DNA of 64,000 nt from Albibacillus kandeliae (GTDB taxonomy: Bacteria; Pseudomonadota; Alphaproteobacteria; Rhodobacterales; Rhodobacteraceae). Below the pieces are notes generated by a model. The model searched no databases. It had not been told where the DNA came from and was given only the letters and a program-made list of their open reading frames with translations. How positions within the stretch are numbered: position 1 is the first letter of the stretch; each line of letters begins with the position of its first letter. Position numbers and translations under genes: made by a program. Location of the stretch: contig NZ_QEHM01000016.1 of the NCBI RefSeq assembly GCF_003116585.1, forward strand, positions 1 to 64,000. Reading direction: 5' to 3'. Below are positions 1-8,716 of the stretch, in pieces.

Positions 1-798
1 CCGCCGAGCGCTTGAGCAGCTTGAGGGCTCCGCGCCCGGCGAGCTTGCGCCAGATCGGGAACCAGAATACCCAAACCCAACCTGCAGACTCTCGTTATGA
101 ATGAGGGACCGGCAGGGGGCAGGTCAATCAGCATTTCTCGCATCTCAACATACCGGTCGCCTACGACCTACCAGCAGGCCACACAGATCGACAGATGACC
201 TTACCGATTGGAGGGCACTGTACATTTGATCTGAACCGAGACGGCCTAGACCTATCTTTCGATTCAGTCTGGGCTGACCGTACTGACCGCCACGCTGCCT
301 GATCTCAACTTTCTGTAGAACACATCATCCTCGCGCCATACGAGCGCCTGAGGTACGGCAAACACTAGGTTCGTCGCCGAACCGCAACACCTTGAGAGTA
401 ATTCAGCGGCCAGTTCTGTATAAGTCGTTAGCCTCTACCGGAATCTCTGGCTGGGGCGACATACCTGTAGGTCCCCAAAACATGGGTTTTTCTACGTTAT
501 AACAGTGACGTAGTAAGAAAAACCTAGTCAAAGTGATAGTCGAGTAACTAAGTAATGATGGCTAAGACTGGTCGCGCAGAGCAACTTCTGCCGACAACTG
601 CCCAATCGCCTATGGTTTTCTCTGGTCACGTCTCTGAGAATTCTCGAATCTCCGCTCTTGAATTCCTGTTGCTCCATTTCCGCGAAAGTTGCGCGTGTCT
701 TTCGGCAGTCCTTCTCCGAGAAGCGAGTAAAAACACATTGGAACAGGTGGTTTGTAGTTTGCCAAATTGAAAGCGTAAACTCAAACGAGGGAAAAAAG
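1..798. other. Junction and non-coding stretch at left edge
   Basis: About the first 58 bases are GC-rich and, read on the minus strand, give a coding-like frame (…FPIWRKLAGRGALKLLKRS…) that runs off the left edge. Reading that frame upstream, it meets a TAA within about 40 bases and has no start codon, so it looks like the cut-off end of a gene. From about base 60 onward the DNA is clearly lower in GC, and I see no convincing gene before the membrane-protein gene at 799. The short frames here overlap one another and have no ribosome binding site. I infer the left boundary of a horizontally acquired segment near base 58. Confidence 0.4.
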
Positions 799-2481
799 AT
801 GTCTATTGCTCGCAATCCCATGCTCCTGCTGCTCGTTATTCTGTCTTGGATGGCAACGGCCTATGGTGTTTATCTTAAGACGGGTGGTCCGACCGACCCT
901 ACTCAAAACGGCTTTGTACTCGGCCTGCTCTTTGCTGGGCCTGGTCTGCTCTTTGCGGCTCTCGTGCAGGTTCTCGGTGTTAAGTGGTTGGACGTGTCGC
1001 TGCTGCCGCGCTCAGTCAATCCCCTGAAAACCGTGACGACGGCTCTCTTTTTGTTCACTTTCGCAATCAGCGTCACCTTTGGTCTCGCGTTTTACGGCAG
1101 CGTTTTTAACAGCTTTGGTAATGCGAATAGTGCGACGATCGACAGCGCGCGTGCAGCGGTGATCCAACCTATTGACGCAGCGATTGAAATCAATGACGAA
1201 ATCCGCACGGCACTTACGCAGCTTTCCAGCGCGCTCCAGACCGAGATGGCCGAAGAGGGTAAGACTGGCAAGGGGCCCCGGTACCGCACTCTCGAGCGCG
1301 GCATGCACCAAGTTAACTTTGCTCTAAAGCGTTCTCAGTCTGTCGATCCGTCTTCGCTTGCTGAAGCAACCGAAAAGGCGAAAGACATTGCCGAGATTCG
1401 GACGATTGCTCTCCGTGTGTCCACCTTCGGTGCGCGCGATTATCGAGCGATCGAAGAAAACCTCATCGAGGCAGAGAAGGCGTTGAACTCTATCGCTGAT
1501 AACGAGCGGCAGATGCATGCTGCACTGTCGGCCACGATCGAGGCCGTCCGTCGTGCGCTCGCCGGCGATGTTCCGCCTGCAGGGGAGATCAACGACACCT
1601 TCGTCTCGCCGGTCGAGTGGGCATTCGACGTGTGGGGCCGGCTCCTAGCTAATCCTGGTGATCTCAACCGGGAAGAACTTTTGGCCGTGATCCTTGCTAT
1701 TGTTGTCGATCTCTTCATCGCCATGTTGGTAATCGTCGATAGCCGCCGTGGCTCGCCCATGGCCAACGACGTCAATGTCATCTCGACCGAGCTCTCCGAG
1801 GGAGCGACTCGTTTTGACCACATTGTCCGCAATGTTGGTCTTAAGGACGCAACTGAGGCTATCCACAAGATCGAACAGAGCGGCAACAGCGCAGACAAGT
1901 TGGGCTTTATTGGCGGACAGATCGTTTTCACTGAAGTGCCTGTAGCTCAAACGTCTTTCCACAACCTTATGCTTGCGCTCAAGGCCGTCGGCTACGCAAC
2001 CGAACTTCCGTTCGCGCCGTTTCTGACCCGGCTCTTCAAGCGGGAGTGGATGGAGTTCGACGAAAGCGCCCGGCTCAAAGTGTTTTGGATCGGTCGCAGC
2101 CGGTGGCAACAGCTTCAGAGCTTCAAGCTCATCGCTCTCGCCGCGCAAGCGCTCGATGCCGACATGGTGTTTGGTGACTTCATCGAATGGCTGCGGACTG
2201 AGCCTCGCGCGCGCGAGCGTATGGGGCGCAATGTGGACACGATGGCTCGCGTCGTTTCGCGGCAGTTCCCTAATGCCATGGGTATGCGCCTCTCTGATCT
2301 CACCCCGGAAGTTCGTGACAAACTCATTGAGGACTTTCATGAAGAAAATGCGCGAGCACTTCGCGCCAGCACCCGCCGGACCTACATCGGTTACTTCCAG
2401 ACTATCCTCGCCGCAGCAGGTGGGCAGGGAATGTTGCCAGATCGCAATGTTGAGCGCGGCGTGAAGCTTCGTGTTGCGTAA
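799..2481 (+). CDS. Multi-pass membrane protein of unknown function
   Basis: A 560-residue protein. The start was placed at the ATG at 799, preceded by a GAGGGAAAAAAG purine-rich ribosome binding site; the frame stays open further upstream without one. Three hydrophobic segments are visible near residues 6-24, 41-63 and 80-100. A long, mostly helical extracytoplasmic or linker region follows, then a fourth membrane segment around residues 295-315, then a soluble C-terminal domain of about 240 residues. I recognise no catalytic motif. Its GC is lower than that of the polysaccharide genes and it shares a compositionally distinct island with a tyrosine recombinase, so it is probably accessory cargo. 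It may be a signalling or defence-type membrane protein, but nothing in the sequence proves that. Confidence 0.75.
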   Translation: MSIARNPMLLLLVILSWMATAYGVYLKTGGPTDPTQNGFVLGLLFAGPGLLFAALVQVLGVKWLDVSLLPRSVNPLKTVTTALFLFTFAISVTFGLAFYGSVFNSFGNANSATIDSARAAVIQPIDAAIEINDEIRTALTQLSSALQTEMAEEGKTGKGPRYRTLERGMHQVNFALKRSQSVDPSSLAEATEKAKDIAEIRTIALRVSTFGARDYRAIEENLIEAEKALNSIADNERQMHAALSATIEAVRRALAGDVPPAGEINDTFVSPVEWAFDVWGRLLANPGDLNREELLAVILAIVVDLFIAMLVIVDSRRGSPMANDVNVISTELSEGATRFDHIVRNVGLKDATEAIHKIEQSGNSADKLGFIGGQIVFTEVPVAQTSFHNLMLALKAVGYATELPFAPFLTRLFKREWMEFDESARLKVFWIGRSRWQQLQSFKLIALAAQALDADMVFGDFIEWLRTEPRARERMGRNVDTMARVVSRQFPNAMGMRLSDLTPEVRDKLIEDFHEENARALRASTRRTYIGYFQTILAAAGGQGMLPDRNVERGVKLRVA

Positions 2482-2761
2482 ACAGATGGATGGTCATTGA
2501 ACCAAAATAGAGCAGGCTGCTGCCCCATCGCAGTAGTCTGCTCGCTCATCCAAGCAAGGCCCTTTCAGCGTATCAGATTCTTAGGCTCCCATGGTCCAGA
2601 CCGAGGGGTCACTCCATATCGGCGTCCAAGAATGACCCCCTTGGAGCGCACGGGTAGCTGGCCCGATGCGGTGTAGCCCCCATGCAGCGCAGCCGTATCG
2701 GGCCAGCGTGGGTGTCGGTCATTCTCGGGTCTTGAAGCGCCAGCTCTCGTTGCCGGTTTCT

Positions 2762-3067
2762 ATGATCTCGTCTCCTGAGGCTGTCGTAGCGGGTGCAATC
2801 GGCAACCGGTTGGCAGCGTACGCGGCGATGATTGCGGAAACGGAAGAGCGTCCAGTTCGCGAATATCGCAAGGCTCCTCCAGAGCAAGTCGCTAATGCGA
2901 ACGAGAAGTCCCGGTTGGGTATGCAGCAGTTTCGGGCGCGCCTGTCACCAGAGGAGCAGGCGGCTGTCCGTGAAAGGAACCGATTGCAGAAACGAAAAGC
3001 GCGGGTGATCGCCAAACAACGGAAGGGCGTCTTGGAAGATAGTGCAATGTCGGGGAACAGCACTTGA
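2762..3067 (+). CDS. Small basic hypothetical protein
   Basis: A possible 101-residue protein starting MISSPEAVVAG, with a highly charged C-terminal half rich in Arg and Lys (RNRLQKRKARVIAKQRKG near the end). This is the type of tail seen in small nucleic-acid-binding proteins. The frame is open further upstream, but this ATG gives the most protein-like N-terminus. No good ribosome binding site is visible, and the opposite strand is open over much of the same stretch, so the call is tentative. It lies in the low-GC island between the membrane protein and the recombinase. Confidence 0.35.
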   Translation: MISSPEAVVAGAIGNRLAAYAAMIAETEERPVREYRKAPPEQVANANEKSRLGMQQFRARLSPEEQAAVRERNRLQKRKARVIAKQRKGVLEDSAMSGNST

Positions 3068-3242
3068 AAGGATAGGAATGTCGTCCACCTCTATCCGATG
3101 CACCTATCGGGCATCTCGGCTGCTGTGCTGCTTGGCGTCCCAGCCCCACAGGTCTTCCCGCTCAAGCGGGACGATCGCCCTTCGCGCTTTGCCGACGACT
3201 TGTCAAACTGGACGCTAATGGGGACTTGCCTCTCAACCGGGT

Positions 3243-3485
3243 CTATCGGATGGCGCGCAACTCCTCGGCAAGCGCGCGAGCTAAAAGCCGTATCTCCATT
3301 GAAGTGTCGTTCGACCGGTCCCCCAGTTTGCCTTCCGGAGCCCCTTCTCGACGCTGGTCAAGTCGAGCGGTGCGTCGCTTAGCAAGACGAGAGTTGGCGA
3401 TCAGGTTCACGGTGATCATTCCGCCCCCCAGAAGGAGTATGATTCCTCCGCCGACCATCGCAGTCACGAGTTCACCAGCTGTCAC
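3243..3485 (-). CDS. Small single-pass membrane protein
   Basis: An 80-residue protein with a GTG start, supported by a strong AAAGGAGGG ribosome binding site about 8 bases upstream. Residues about 9-30 form a glycine-rich hydrophobic helix (AMVGGGIILLLGGGMITVNL). A basic stretch (RLAKRRTAR) and a charged soluble tail follow, which suggests an inner-membrane protein with a cytoplasmic C-terminus. It has no recognisable family. It is transcribed toward the membrane-protein gene, away from its likely promoter near 3500. Confidence 0.5.
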   Translation of the reverse strand: MTAGELVTAMVGGGIILLLGGGMITVNLIANSRLAKRRTARLDQRREGAPEGKLGDRSNDTSMEIRLLARALAEELRAIR

Positions 3486-3605
3486 AGATCAACCCTCCTT
3501 TGCGGGTAGACTTTAATGTAGCACGGATAAGAGTTCGGGCGAGTGCGATTTGAGGTCATACGGTCTGGGTTCTGGTCCATTGTTTGGGGTGACTATTGGT
3601 AATCG

Positions 3606-5018
3606 CTATGGGTCTATCTGGTCGCCCGGGTTCTCGATCATCCTCAGAAACTTCGTCAACTCAGTGCCTGATCTGGAGAAGTTACTTCGGGGCCATGTCG
3701 CTGAGGTCCTGAGGTTGGGAGTGAGCTCTTCTGCTGAACGTTCAGCAGTCGGTGTGTCATGGGGAGCGGGATGTATGAGTGGAGCAAACCTTGTGGAGAT
3801 TGCTCGCTCGATCGTGTGCTCTGAGACATGCCCATATGTGCGCCCAACAGTGTCTGTGCTTGCATGACCCAGCTGACGGGCGACGATTACAAGAGAAGCG
3901 CCAGCTTCGACGAGTTGGCTCGCATAGGTATGCCTGAGGCCATGAAAGACGAAATCGGCAGGCAGACCGGCTCTGCGCACAGCATCTCTAAACAGATGCT
4001 TATGGTTCCCGCCGCTCCACGCTCGGCCTGATGACATTCGAAATACGAGCTCCTCGGCACCTTTGTCTCTGGCCATTGACCTGAAAAACTGAAGGCCTTC
4101 ATCCGGCAAATGAACATATCGTCCCCTGCGGCTTTTCTGTGGAGAGACGTAGATACCCGCAAAACTTGGTTCGACATCTCTTACTGTTAGCGCAGCGAGT
4201 TCACCGACCCTGCAGCCCGTGTAGAGAGCCCCTAGGATTAGGTTCGCCAAGTCAGGACGACAGGATGACAGAAGCGCCCGACACCCCTTTCTGGACAGAA
4301 AAACCTGCCTCGGTACGTCGCTGCTCGGGACACGCCTGAGGCAGCGCCACGACCGATCATCTTCAATCTCACCGTTCTCCCAAGCCATTTGCAGGGCTAA
4401 CCGTAGAATCCCAATCAAAGCATTGAGCGTTTTCTTGCGCTTCCGAAGCTGATCAGCAGGCACTTTATCCAGGTCACATTTGGCTCCAAGTGGCTGTTTG
4501 CCTCTCTTGGGTGGTGTCTCAAGGACATCCCGGCAAAACTCGGTGAAGAGCCGCCCAGTCAGATCTTTAGCCAGTACGTGCCCGAGGCGTGGAATAATGT
4601 GGTAGTTGATCAGTGACAGGTTGGTTTCAAAGTGCGTACGAGCTGCGCTGATGCGTTTCCATTCAACGTAGTCCGCTAGCGCATCTCCGATGGTGAATCC
4701 GGATATGATCTTGGAGTATCTCAGTTCGCGATTGACCCCTATCGGGTAGGGGGGCGATGCGACCTGCATGATTTCGGTTCTGGAGAACCAAGACTGTGCG
4801 GCGGAGTATGCGACCGGGAAACTCACGGACAAGCAATCTAGCTGACACCGCTTGTACTTGCCGCTCTTGGTGCGCACGCGAGCCATCCAGACGTGGGGTC
4901 TTCCTGGTCTCTTGCTGACGCCAATGTGCCGACAATACTCCAGAGTCATCCAGTAAGGTGCACCGCGTTCAGGGAGGTTCTTGACCACTTCCGGATTCAT
5001 TAGCTCCAGCTTGTTCAT
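3606..5018 (-). CDS. Tyrosine-type site-specific recombinase (phage integrase family)
   Basis: A 470-residue integrase-family recombinase. The start is the ATG at 5018, directly preceded by an AGAGGAA ribosome binding site. The N-terminal half holds an arm-binding or core-binding SAM-like region around residues 105-250. The C-terminal catalytic domain shows the family residues: Arg in GCRVGEL, the HGLRHTYAS box (H-x-x-R), His in QLGHAS, and the nucleophilic Tyr in RTYGH. A charged insertion (PKRGKQPLGAK…) sits between the two domains. It presumably mediates integration or excision of the low-GC island at 0.06-5.5 kb by strand exchange through a covalent 3'-phosphotyrosine. No matching direct-repeat attachment sites were found by eye. 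Confidence 0.9.
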   Translation of the reverse strand: MNKLELMNPEVVKNLPERGAPYWMTLEYCRHIGVSKRPGRPHVWMARVRTKSGKYKRCQLDCLSVSFPVAYSAAQSWFSRTEIMQVASPPYPIGVNRELRYSKIISGFTIGDALADYVEWKRISAARTHFETNLSLINYHIIPRLGHVLAKDLTGRLFTEFCRDVLETPPKRGKQPLGAKCDLDKVPADQLRKRKKTLNALIGILRLALQMAWENGEIEDDRSWRCLRRVPSSDVPRQVFLSRKGCRALLSSCRPDLANLILGALYTGCRVGELAALTVRDVEPSFAGIYVSPQKSRRGRYVHLPDEGLQFFRSMARDKGAEELVFRMSSGRAWSGGNHKHLFRDAVRRAGLPADFVFHGLRHTYASQLVEAGASLVIVARQLGHASTDTVGRTYGHVSEHTIERAISTRFAPLIHPAPHDTPTAERSAEELTPNLRTSATWPRSNFSRSGTELTKFLRMIENPGDQIDP

Positions 5019-5151
5019 CACTTCCTCTTAGCGACGGATCTTTGTGGAAGAGTTCGCGTGCCGCGGTGGTCAGCCCATACTTCGCGACATAGTCCAGCAG
5101 GACGGTTTCAAGGAGATGAAGGTACTCACGATCAGCGTTCAACAAGTGCAT
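4969..5151 (-). CDS. Small ORF overlapping the recombinase start
   Basis: A 60-residue frame (MHLLNADREYLHLLETVLL…) with GGAAGGA just ahead of its ATG. It overlaps the recombinase start by 50 bases on the same strand, which would allow translational coupling. The segment DYVAKYGLTTAARELF resembles a short helical, helix-turn-helix-like region. Small proteins beside integrases are often excision or directionality factors, but I see no specific motif to support that here. It could also be only an open frame in the recombinase leader. Confidence 0.38.
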   Translation of the reverse strand: MHLLNADREYLHLLETVLLDYVAKYGLTTAARELFHKDPSLRGSDEQAGANESGSGQEPP

Positions 5152-5556
5152 TTCCTTCCAGGATCGTGGAGCAGCCTCAAGTCGGTTGGTTAAGATTTGG
5201 TTAGCAGGCTGCTATCCCCGCAAGTGGACGCACAGTGTTGGGTCCGCGAGAAGAATACAGTCACTGCTCGGGAGCGCTTCTCGGAGTAAGAGTCGTCTCT
5301 AACAAGCAAGAGTGAGTGTTTTGGTGGTACAGTTCTGCTTGCCGTTGGGGGGAATGGCTGAACATCCTCAAGTCGGTACACGGGCACACGAAGTCCTAGG
5401 TTTTTCCGAGTTGCGCATGGGGATGCCTAGGGGCGCCACCAGTGTCCGGCGACAAATCTGCCCATCCTCGATCACGCCAAGTGAAGAGGTGCAACTCGAT
5501 GCGGTGCAGCTAATCCATTGTTAGCCACACGTGGTTTAGGGCAGCAGGTCTAACCC
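5152..5556. other. Gene-free stretch between island and polysaccharide genes
   Basis: This stretch holds no convincing gene. It is lower in GC than the DNA to its right and must hold the recombinase promoter on the minus strand and the 3' end region of the wza-like gene. The right compositional boundary of the island falls at about 5540-5560, at the wza stop codon. No terminator hairpin with a T-run is visible. Confidence 0.4.
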
Positions 5557-6687
5557 TTAGTTTACAGCGCTGTTGGCGCGATTGAAGACGCCGAAGAAGC
5601 CGCCGACGATGTTGGAGATAGTCAGCACGTCATTGATCGGGGATTCGGTCGCCACGATCAGGTCCTGCGGCTGGATCGCGAACTTACGGGCAGAGAACAG
5701 CCCGTCGGCAGAGGTGAGATCCACGGTGAAGACCACCCGGGTCTGGCGCGGCCCGCGCACCCCGGCGCTGATCGCCGAGGCAGGGTATTCGCGCAGGATC
5801 AGCAGCCCCTTGGGGTCGGCCCGGCCCCCGGCGATGCCGCCCATGATCGAGACCGCGTCCATCGCCGAGACCTCGTCGCGCGGGAAGATGTGCTGCGCCT
5901 GCCGCCCGGTGGCGCCGAAGGAGAGGAAGTAGCGCCCATCCTCCTCGACGAAGACCCGGTCGCCGCCTGAGAGGCGAGTGTCGAGCGAGGGGTGCTCCAG
6001 CAGGGTCTCGACCGAGGTGCCGTAAAGCCGGCCGCTGCGCATCAGGCGGATCTGCGGGTTGTTCAGGCTCTCGCGCACGCCGCCGCCCGCCGCCAGCAGG
6101 CTCATCACCGTGTAGTTGCGGTCGGGCATCGGGTAGGTGCCGGGACTGGAGACCCCGCCGACCAGGTCGACCGAGTTGTACCGCCCCTCGGTCAGGCTGA
6201 CGAGCACCTGGGCGGAGGGGATGATCTTCTCCAGCGCGGTCTGCATCTCCTCGCGGGCGAGGTCCTCGGTCTTGCCGGTGACGCTCAGGGTGCCGACGTA
6301 GGGCAGGTAGACGGTGCCGTTGGCGGCCACCTTCATGTTGTCCAGCGCGATGTTCTTCTGCTCGGGCGCGGTCAGCAGCGAGTTGTCGGAACTGTCCCAG
6401 ATGCGGATGGTCAGGATGTCGCCGGGCTGGATCAGCTGCTGGCGCGGCCCCTCGCTGGAACGCAGCCAGGGCAGGTGCTGCTGCTCGCCGGTGGCGGGCC
6501 ACTGGGTGATGGTGGGCAGCAAGGCGCGGGTGACCGGGTAGACCGCGAAATCGGCCGTCGACTCGCCCGCCCCATTGACCACGTCCCCTACCACCGGACC
6601 GGTGGACGGCAGGCGTCCGCAGCCGGCCAGCACCGCAAGACACAGGACTGGCCCCAACATCGAGATGAGGTGAAGAGGCTTGCGCAT
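5557..6687 (-). CDS. Wza-like outer-membrane polysaccharide export lipoprotein
   Basis: A 376-residue lipoprotein. The signal peptide ends in the lipobox LAGC with Cys23 as the lipidation site, which fixes the start at 6687 rather than at the far upstream end of the open frame. The polysaccharide-export domain begins near PGDILTIRIWD (residues 88-98) and contains GTVYLPYVGTLSVTGKT. SLBB-type ligand-binding repeats follow (VDLVGGVSSPGTYP; YFLSFGATGRQAQH). Family members form the octameric outer-membrane channel for capsule or exopolysaccharide. Its usual partner, a Wzc/GumC co-polymerase, is not adjacent; the gene's 3' end abuts the recombinase island. It is divergent from the sugar-epimerase gene at 6812. 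Confidence 0.9.
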   Translation of the reverse strand: MRKPLHLISMLGPVLCLAVLAGCGRLPSTGPVVGDVVNGAGESTADFAVYPVTRALLPTITQWPATGEQQHLPWLRSSEGPRQQLIQPGDILTIRIWDSSDNSLLTAPEQKNIALDNMKVAANGTVYLPYVGTLSVTGKTEDLAREEMQTALEKIIPSAQVLVSLTEGRYNSVDLVGGVSSPGTYPMPDRNYTVMSLLAAGGGVRESLNNPQIRLMRSGRLYGTSVETLLEHPSLDTRLSGGDRVFVEEDGRYFLSFGATGRQAQHIFPRDEVSAMDAVSIMGGIAGGRADPKGLLILREYPASAISAGVRGPRQTRVVFTVDLTSADGLFSARKFAIQPQDLIVATESPINDVLTISNIVGGFFGVFNRANSAVN

Positions 6688-6811
6688 ATGGTGGTCGTCC
6701 CCCGGAGCCCGGGGCGCGCGGTCGGTGTTCCGGCCTGCCCGAAAGGCGTTGCAATTTTCCCGCCGCAAGATACTGGCAGGCCGGAAGGGGTCAACAGGAA
6801 GAAGCGGGGCG

Positions 6812-7687
6812 ATGTCAACACCGGCGACACTGGTTCTGGGCGCGACGGGGCGGATCGGCGCGATTCTGCGTGCCGCCTGGGCACCGGGCGACGCGCTGTG
6901 GCAGGCCCGCCCCGGGGCGGCCCCCCGAGGCGCCGCCGGCGCGGCAGACCCCTGGGTGATAGCCGATCCGCTGGCCGATGCGGGCGCGCTGGAGCGGGCC
7001 GGGCAGGGGATGGGCCGGGGGATAGACACGGTGCTCTGCCTTGCCGGGGTGACCAACGCGGCGGCCGCCGCGGGCGCCGACATCGCCGACAACATCCGCC
7101 TCGGCACGGCGGCGGTGCGGCTCGGCGCGGCGCTCGGCGCGCGTGTGCTGCTGGCCTCGTCGGCCGCGGTCTACGGCTCGGAACAGGGTCTGTTGCGGGA
7201 AGATCGGGCGCTGGCCCCGCTCTCGGACTATGGCCGCGCCAAGGCGGAGATGGAGGCCGAGGGCGCCCGGCTGGGGCAGGATCTCGGGGTGGAGGTCACC
7301 GCGCTCCGGATCGGCAACATCGCCGGGCTCGACGCGATTCTGGGCGACTGGCGTCCGGGCTTCGCGCTCGACCGCTTCGCCGACGGGCGCACGCCCCGGC
7401 GCAGCTACATCGGCGTCGCCACGCTGGCCCGGGTGCTGGAGCGGCTGGTGCGCACCCCCGGCCTGCCGCCGGTGCTGAATGTGGCCGCCCCCGGCATGGT
7501 CGGGATGGGCGCGCTACTCGACGCCGCCGGGCTGGCATGGACCCCGCGTCCGGCATCGGAGGAGGCGATCCCAGAGGTGGCGCTCGACGTCGCCCGGCTG
7601 GTGGCCTTCCACCCCTTCACGCCACAGGATAGTCTTCCCGCCGCAATGGTCGCCGAATGGCGCGCAACGGAGCAGGGCAGAGCATGA
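6812..7687 (+). CDS. NAD-dependent epimerase/dehydratase family protein
   Basis: A 291-residue Rossmann-fold protein of the extended short-chain dehydrogenase/reductase type. It has the nucleotide-binding motif GATGRIG (residues 10-16), a SSAAVYGS segment containing the catalytic-type Ser, and the YGRAK active-site Tyr-x-x-x-Lys. The start is the ATG after AGGAAGAAGCGGGG. It probably modifies an NDP-sugar for the polysaccharide, but the substrate cannot be read from sequence. It is the first gene of a rightward unit with the priming transferase 25 nt downstream. Confidence 0.8.
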   Translation: MSTPATLVLGATGRIGAILRAAWAPGDALWQARPGAAPRGAAGAADPWVIADPLADAGALERAGQGMGRGIDTVLCLAGVTNAAAAAGADIADNIRLGTAAVRLGAALGARVLLASSAAVYGSEQGLLREDRALAPLSDYGRAKAEMEAEGARLGQDLGVEVTALRIGNIAGLDAILGDWRPGFALDRFADGRTPRRSYIGVATLARVLERLVRTPGLPPVLNVAAPGMVGMGALLDAAGLAWTPRPASEEAIPEVALDVARLVAFHPFTPQDSLPAAMVAEWRATEQGRA

Positions 7688-7712
7688 GAACCGACATCCG
7701 GAAGGGCTGGGC

Positions 7713-8324
7713 ATGACCTGGCGCAAGCGCATCTTCGACCTGTTCTTCGCCACGCTCCTGGTGGTGATCCTCGCCCCGGTCTTCGGCGCCGTGGTGATCT
7801 GGTTGTTGCTCCAGCAAGGCCGCCCGTTGTTCTACGTGGCCGAGCGGATGAAGGGCGTGGACCGCCCCTTCGCCCTGTGGAAGTTCCGCACCATGACCGT
7901 GGTCGCGGCCGACGCCGGAGTGTCGGGCGGCGACAAGGCGGCGCGGATCACCCCGGCGGGCGCCTGGCTGCGCTCCAAGCGGCTCGACGAGCTGCCGCAG
8001 CTGTGGAACATCTTGAAGGGCGATCTCTCCTTCGTGGGTCCGCGTCCGCCCCTGCGCGAATACGTCGAACGCTTTCCCGGCCTCTACGGCGAGGTGCTGA
8101 AGAGTCGCCCCGGGGTCACCGGGCTCGCCTCGATCACCTATCACCGCCACGAGGCGGCGCTGCTGGAGCGCTGCGGCCGGGCCGAGGAGACCGACGCGGT
8201 CTATACCCGGATCTGCGTGCCGGCCAAGGCGCGGCTGGACCTGATCTACCAGCGCCACCAGAGCATGTGCTACGATTTCGACCTAGTGTTCCAGACCATC
8301 GGCAACCTGTTCCGCCGGTCCTGA
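7713..8324 (+). CDS. Undecaprenyl-phosphate priming sugar transferase (bacterial sugar transferase family)
   Basis: A 203-residue short, PglC-type member of the bacterial sugar transferase family, which moves a sugar phosphate from a UDP-sugar to undecaprenyl phosphate to start each repeat unit. It has one N-terminal membrane (re-entrant) helix at about residues 10-30. The hallmark motifs KFRTM, LDELPQLWNILKGD and FVGPRP follow, and they include the Asp-Glu catalytic pair. GGAAGGG precedes the ATG. The length fits the minimal catalytic form and lacks the N-terminal multi-helix domain of WcaJ/WbaP. It probably initiates the Wzx/Wzy-dependent polymer of this region. Confidence 0.93.
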   Translation: MTWRKRIFDLFFATLLVVILAPVFGAVVIWLLLQQGRPLFYVAERMKGVDRPFALWKFRTMTVVAADAGVSGGDKAARITPAGAWLRSKRLDELPQLWNILKGDLSFVGPRPPLREYVERFPGLYGEVLKSRPGVTGLASITYHRHEAALLERCGRAEETDAVYTRICVPAKARLDLIYQRHQSMCYDFDLVFQTIGNLFRRS

Positions 8325-8716
8325 GCGGGGGCGCCGGGCCCGCGGTGGAATCACCCCACGGGAATAGGCGCAATTCGCCGGGGCAGTGAAATGATTAATT
8401 CCGCGGAATCCGGGAATTAACCGGCGGGCAACTAATGATTCGTGTCGGAGTTTCATGGCTCGGCCGGAATTCGCCGGGATTTTCAACGCTTTTTCTCGCG
8501 CTGCAGCGAATATCTGCCAAAGCCTCCGGGACGGATCGGGAATTTGTTTGCCCCCCTCCGAAAATGGGGTAGGGATCGGTCTGTCGGGCAGATAATATTA
8601 TGAAGGTTGCGATGCCGCGCCGGCGCTCTCCTCTGGCGGGCGGAACGGGGCAGCTCGCCTGAGCAGGTGGAGTTTTTGCAGTGAGCCCTGTCGAATTTCT
8701 GGGGGCGACGGCCTGA
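8325..8716. other. Long intergenic region upstream of the CapD-like gene
   Basis: This 392-base stretch has no convincing gene and noticeably lower GC than its neighbours. It carries an overlapping palindrome at 8395-8420 (listed separately) and an AT-rich stretch (TCGGGCAGATAATATTATGAAGG) near 8587, which may contain the promoter of the capD-yjbH-yjbF-yjbE-like unit. Confidence 0.4.
8395..8420. promoter_or_regulatory. Nested palindrome, candidate operator
   Basis: An inverted repeat TTAATTCC…GGAATTAA (8395-8402 and 8413-8420, 10-base spacer) overlaps a perfect 12-base palindrome ATTCCGCGGAAT at 8398-8409. There is no T-run after it, so it is not a standard terminator. Position and symmetry suggest a binding site for a dimeric regulator of the downstream polysaccharide unit; this is inference. 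Confidence 0.4.

Noticed and set aside
528-821. Short frames on both strands before the first membrane-protein gene
   Set aside because: They overlap each other, lack ribosome binding sites and look unlike proteins.
5992-7632. 546-residue plus-strand frame across the wza-like gene
   Set aside because: Antisense to a lipoprotein gene with a clear lipobox and export motifs.
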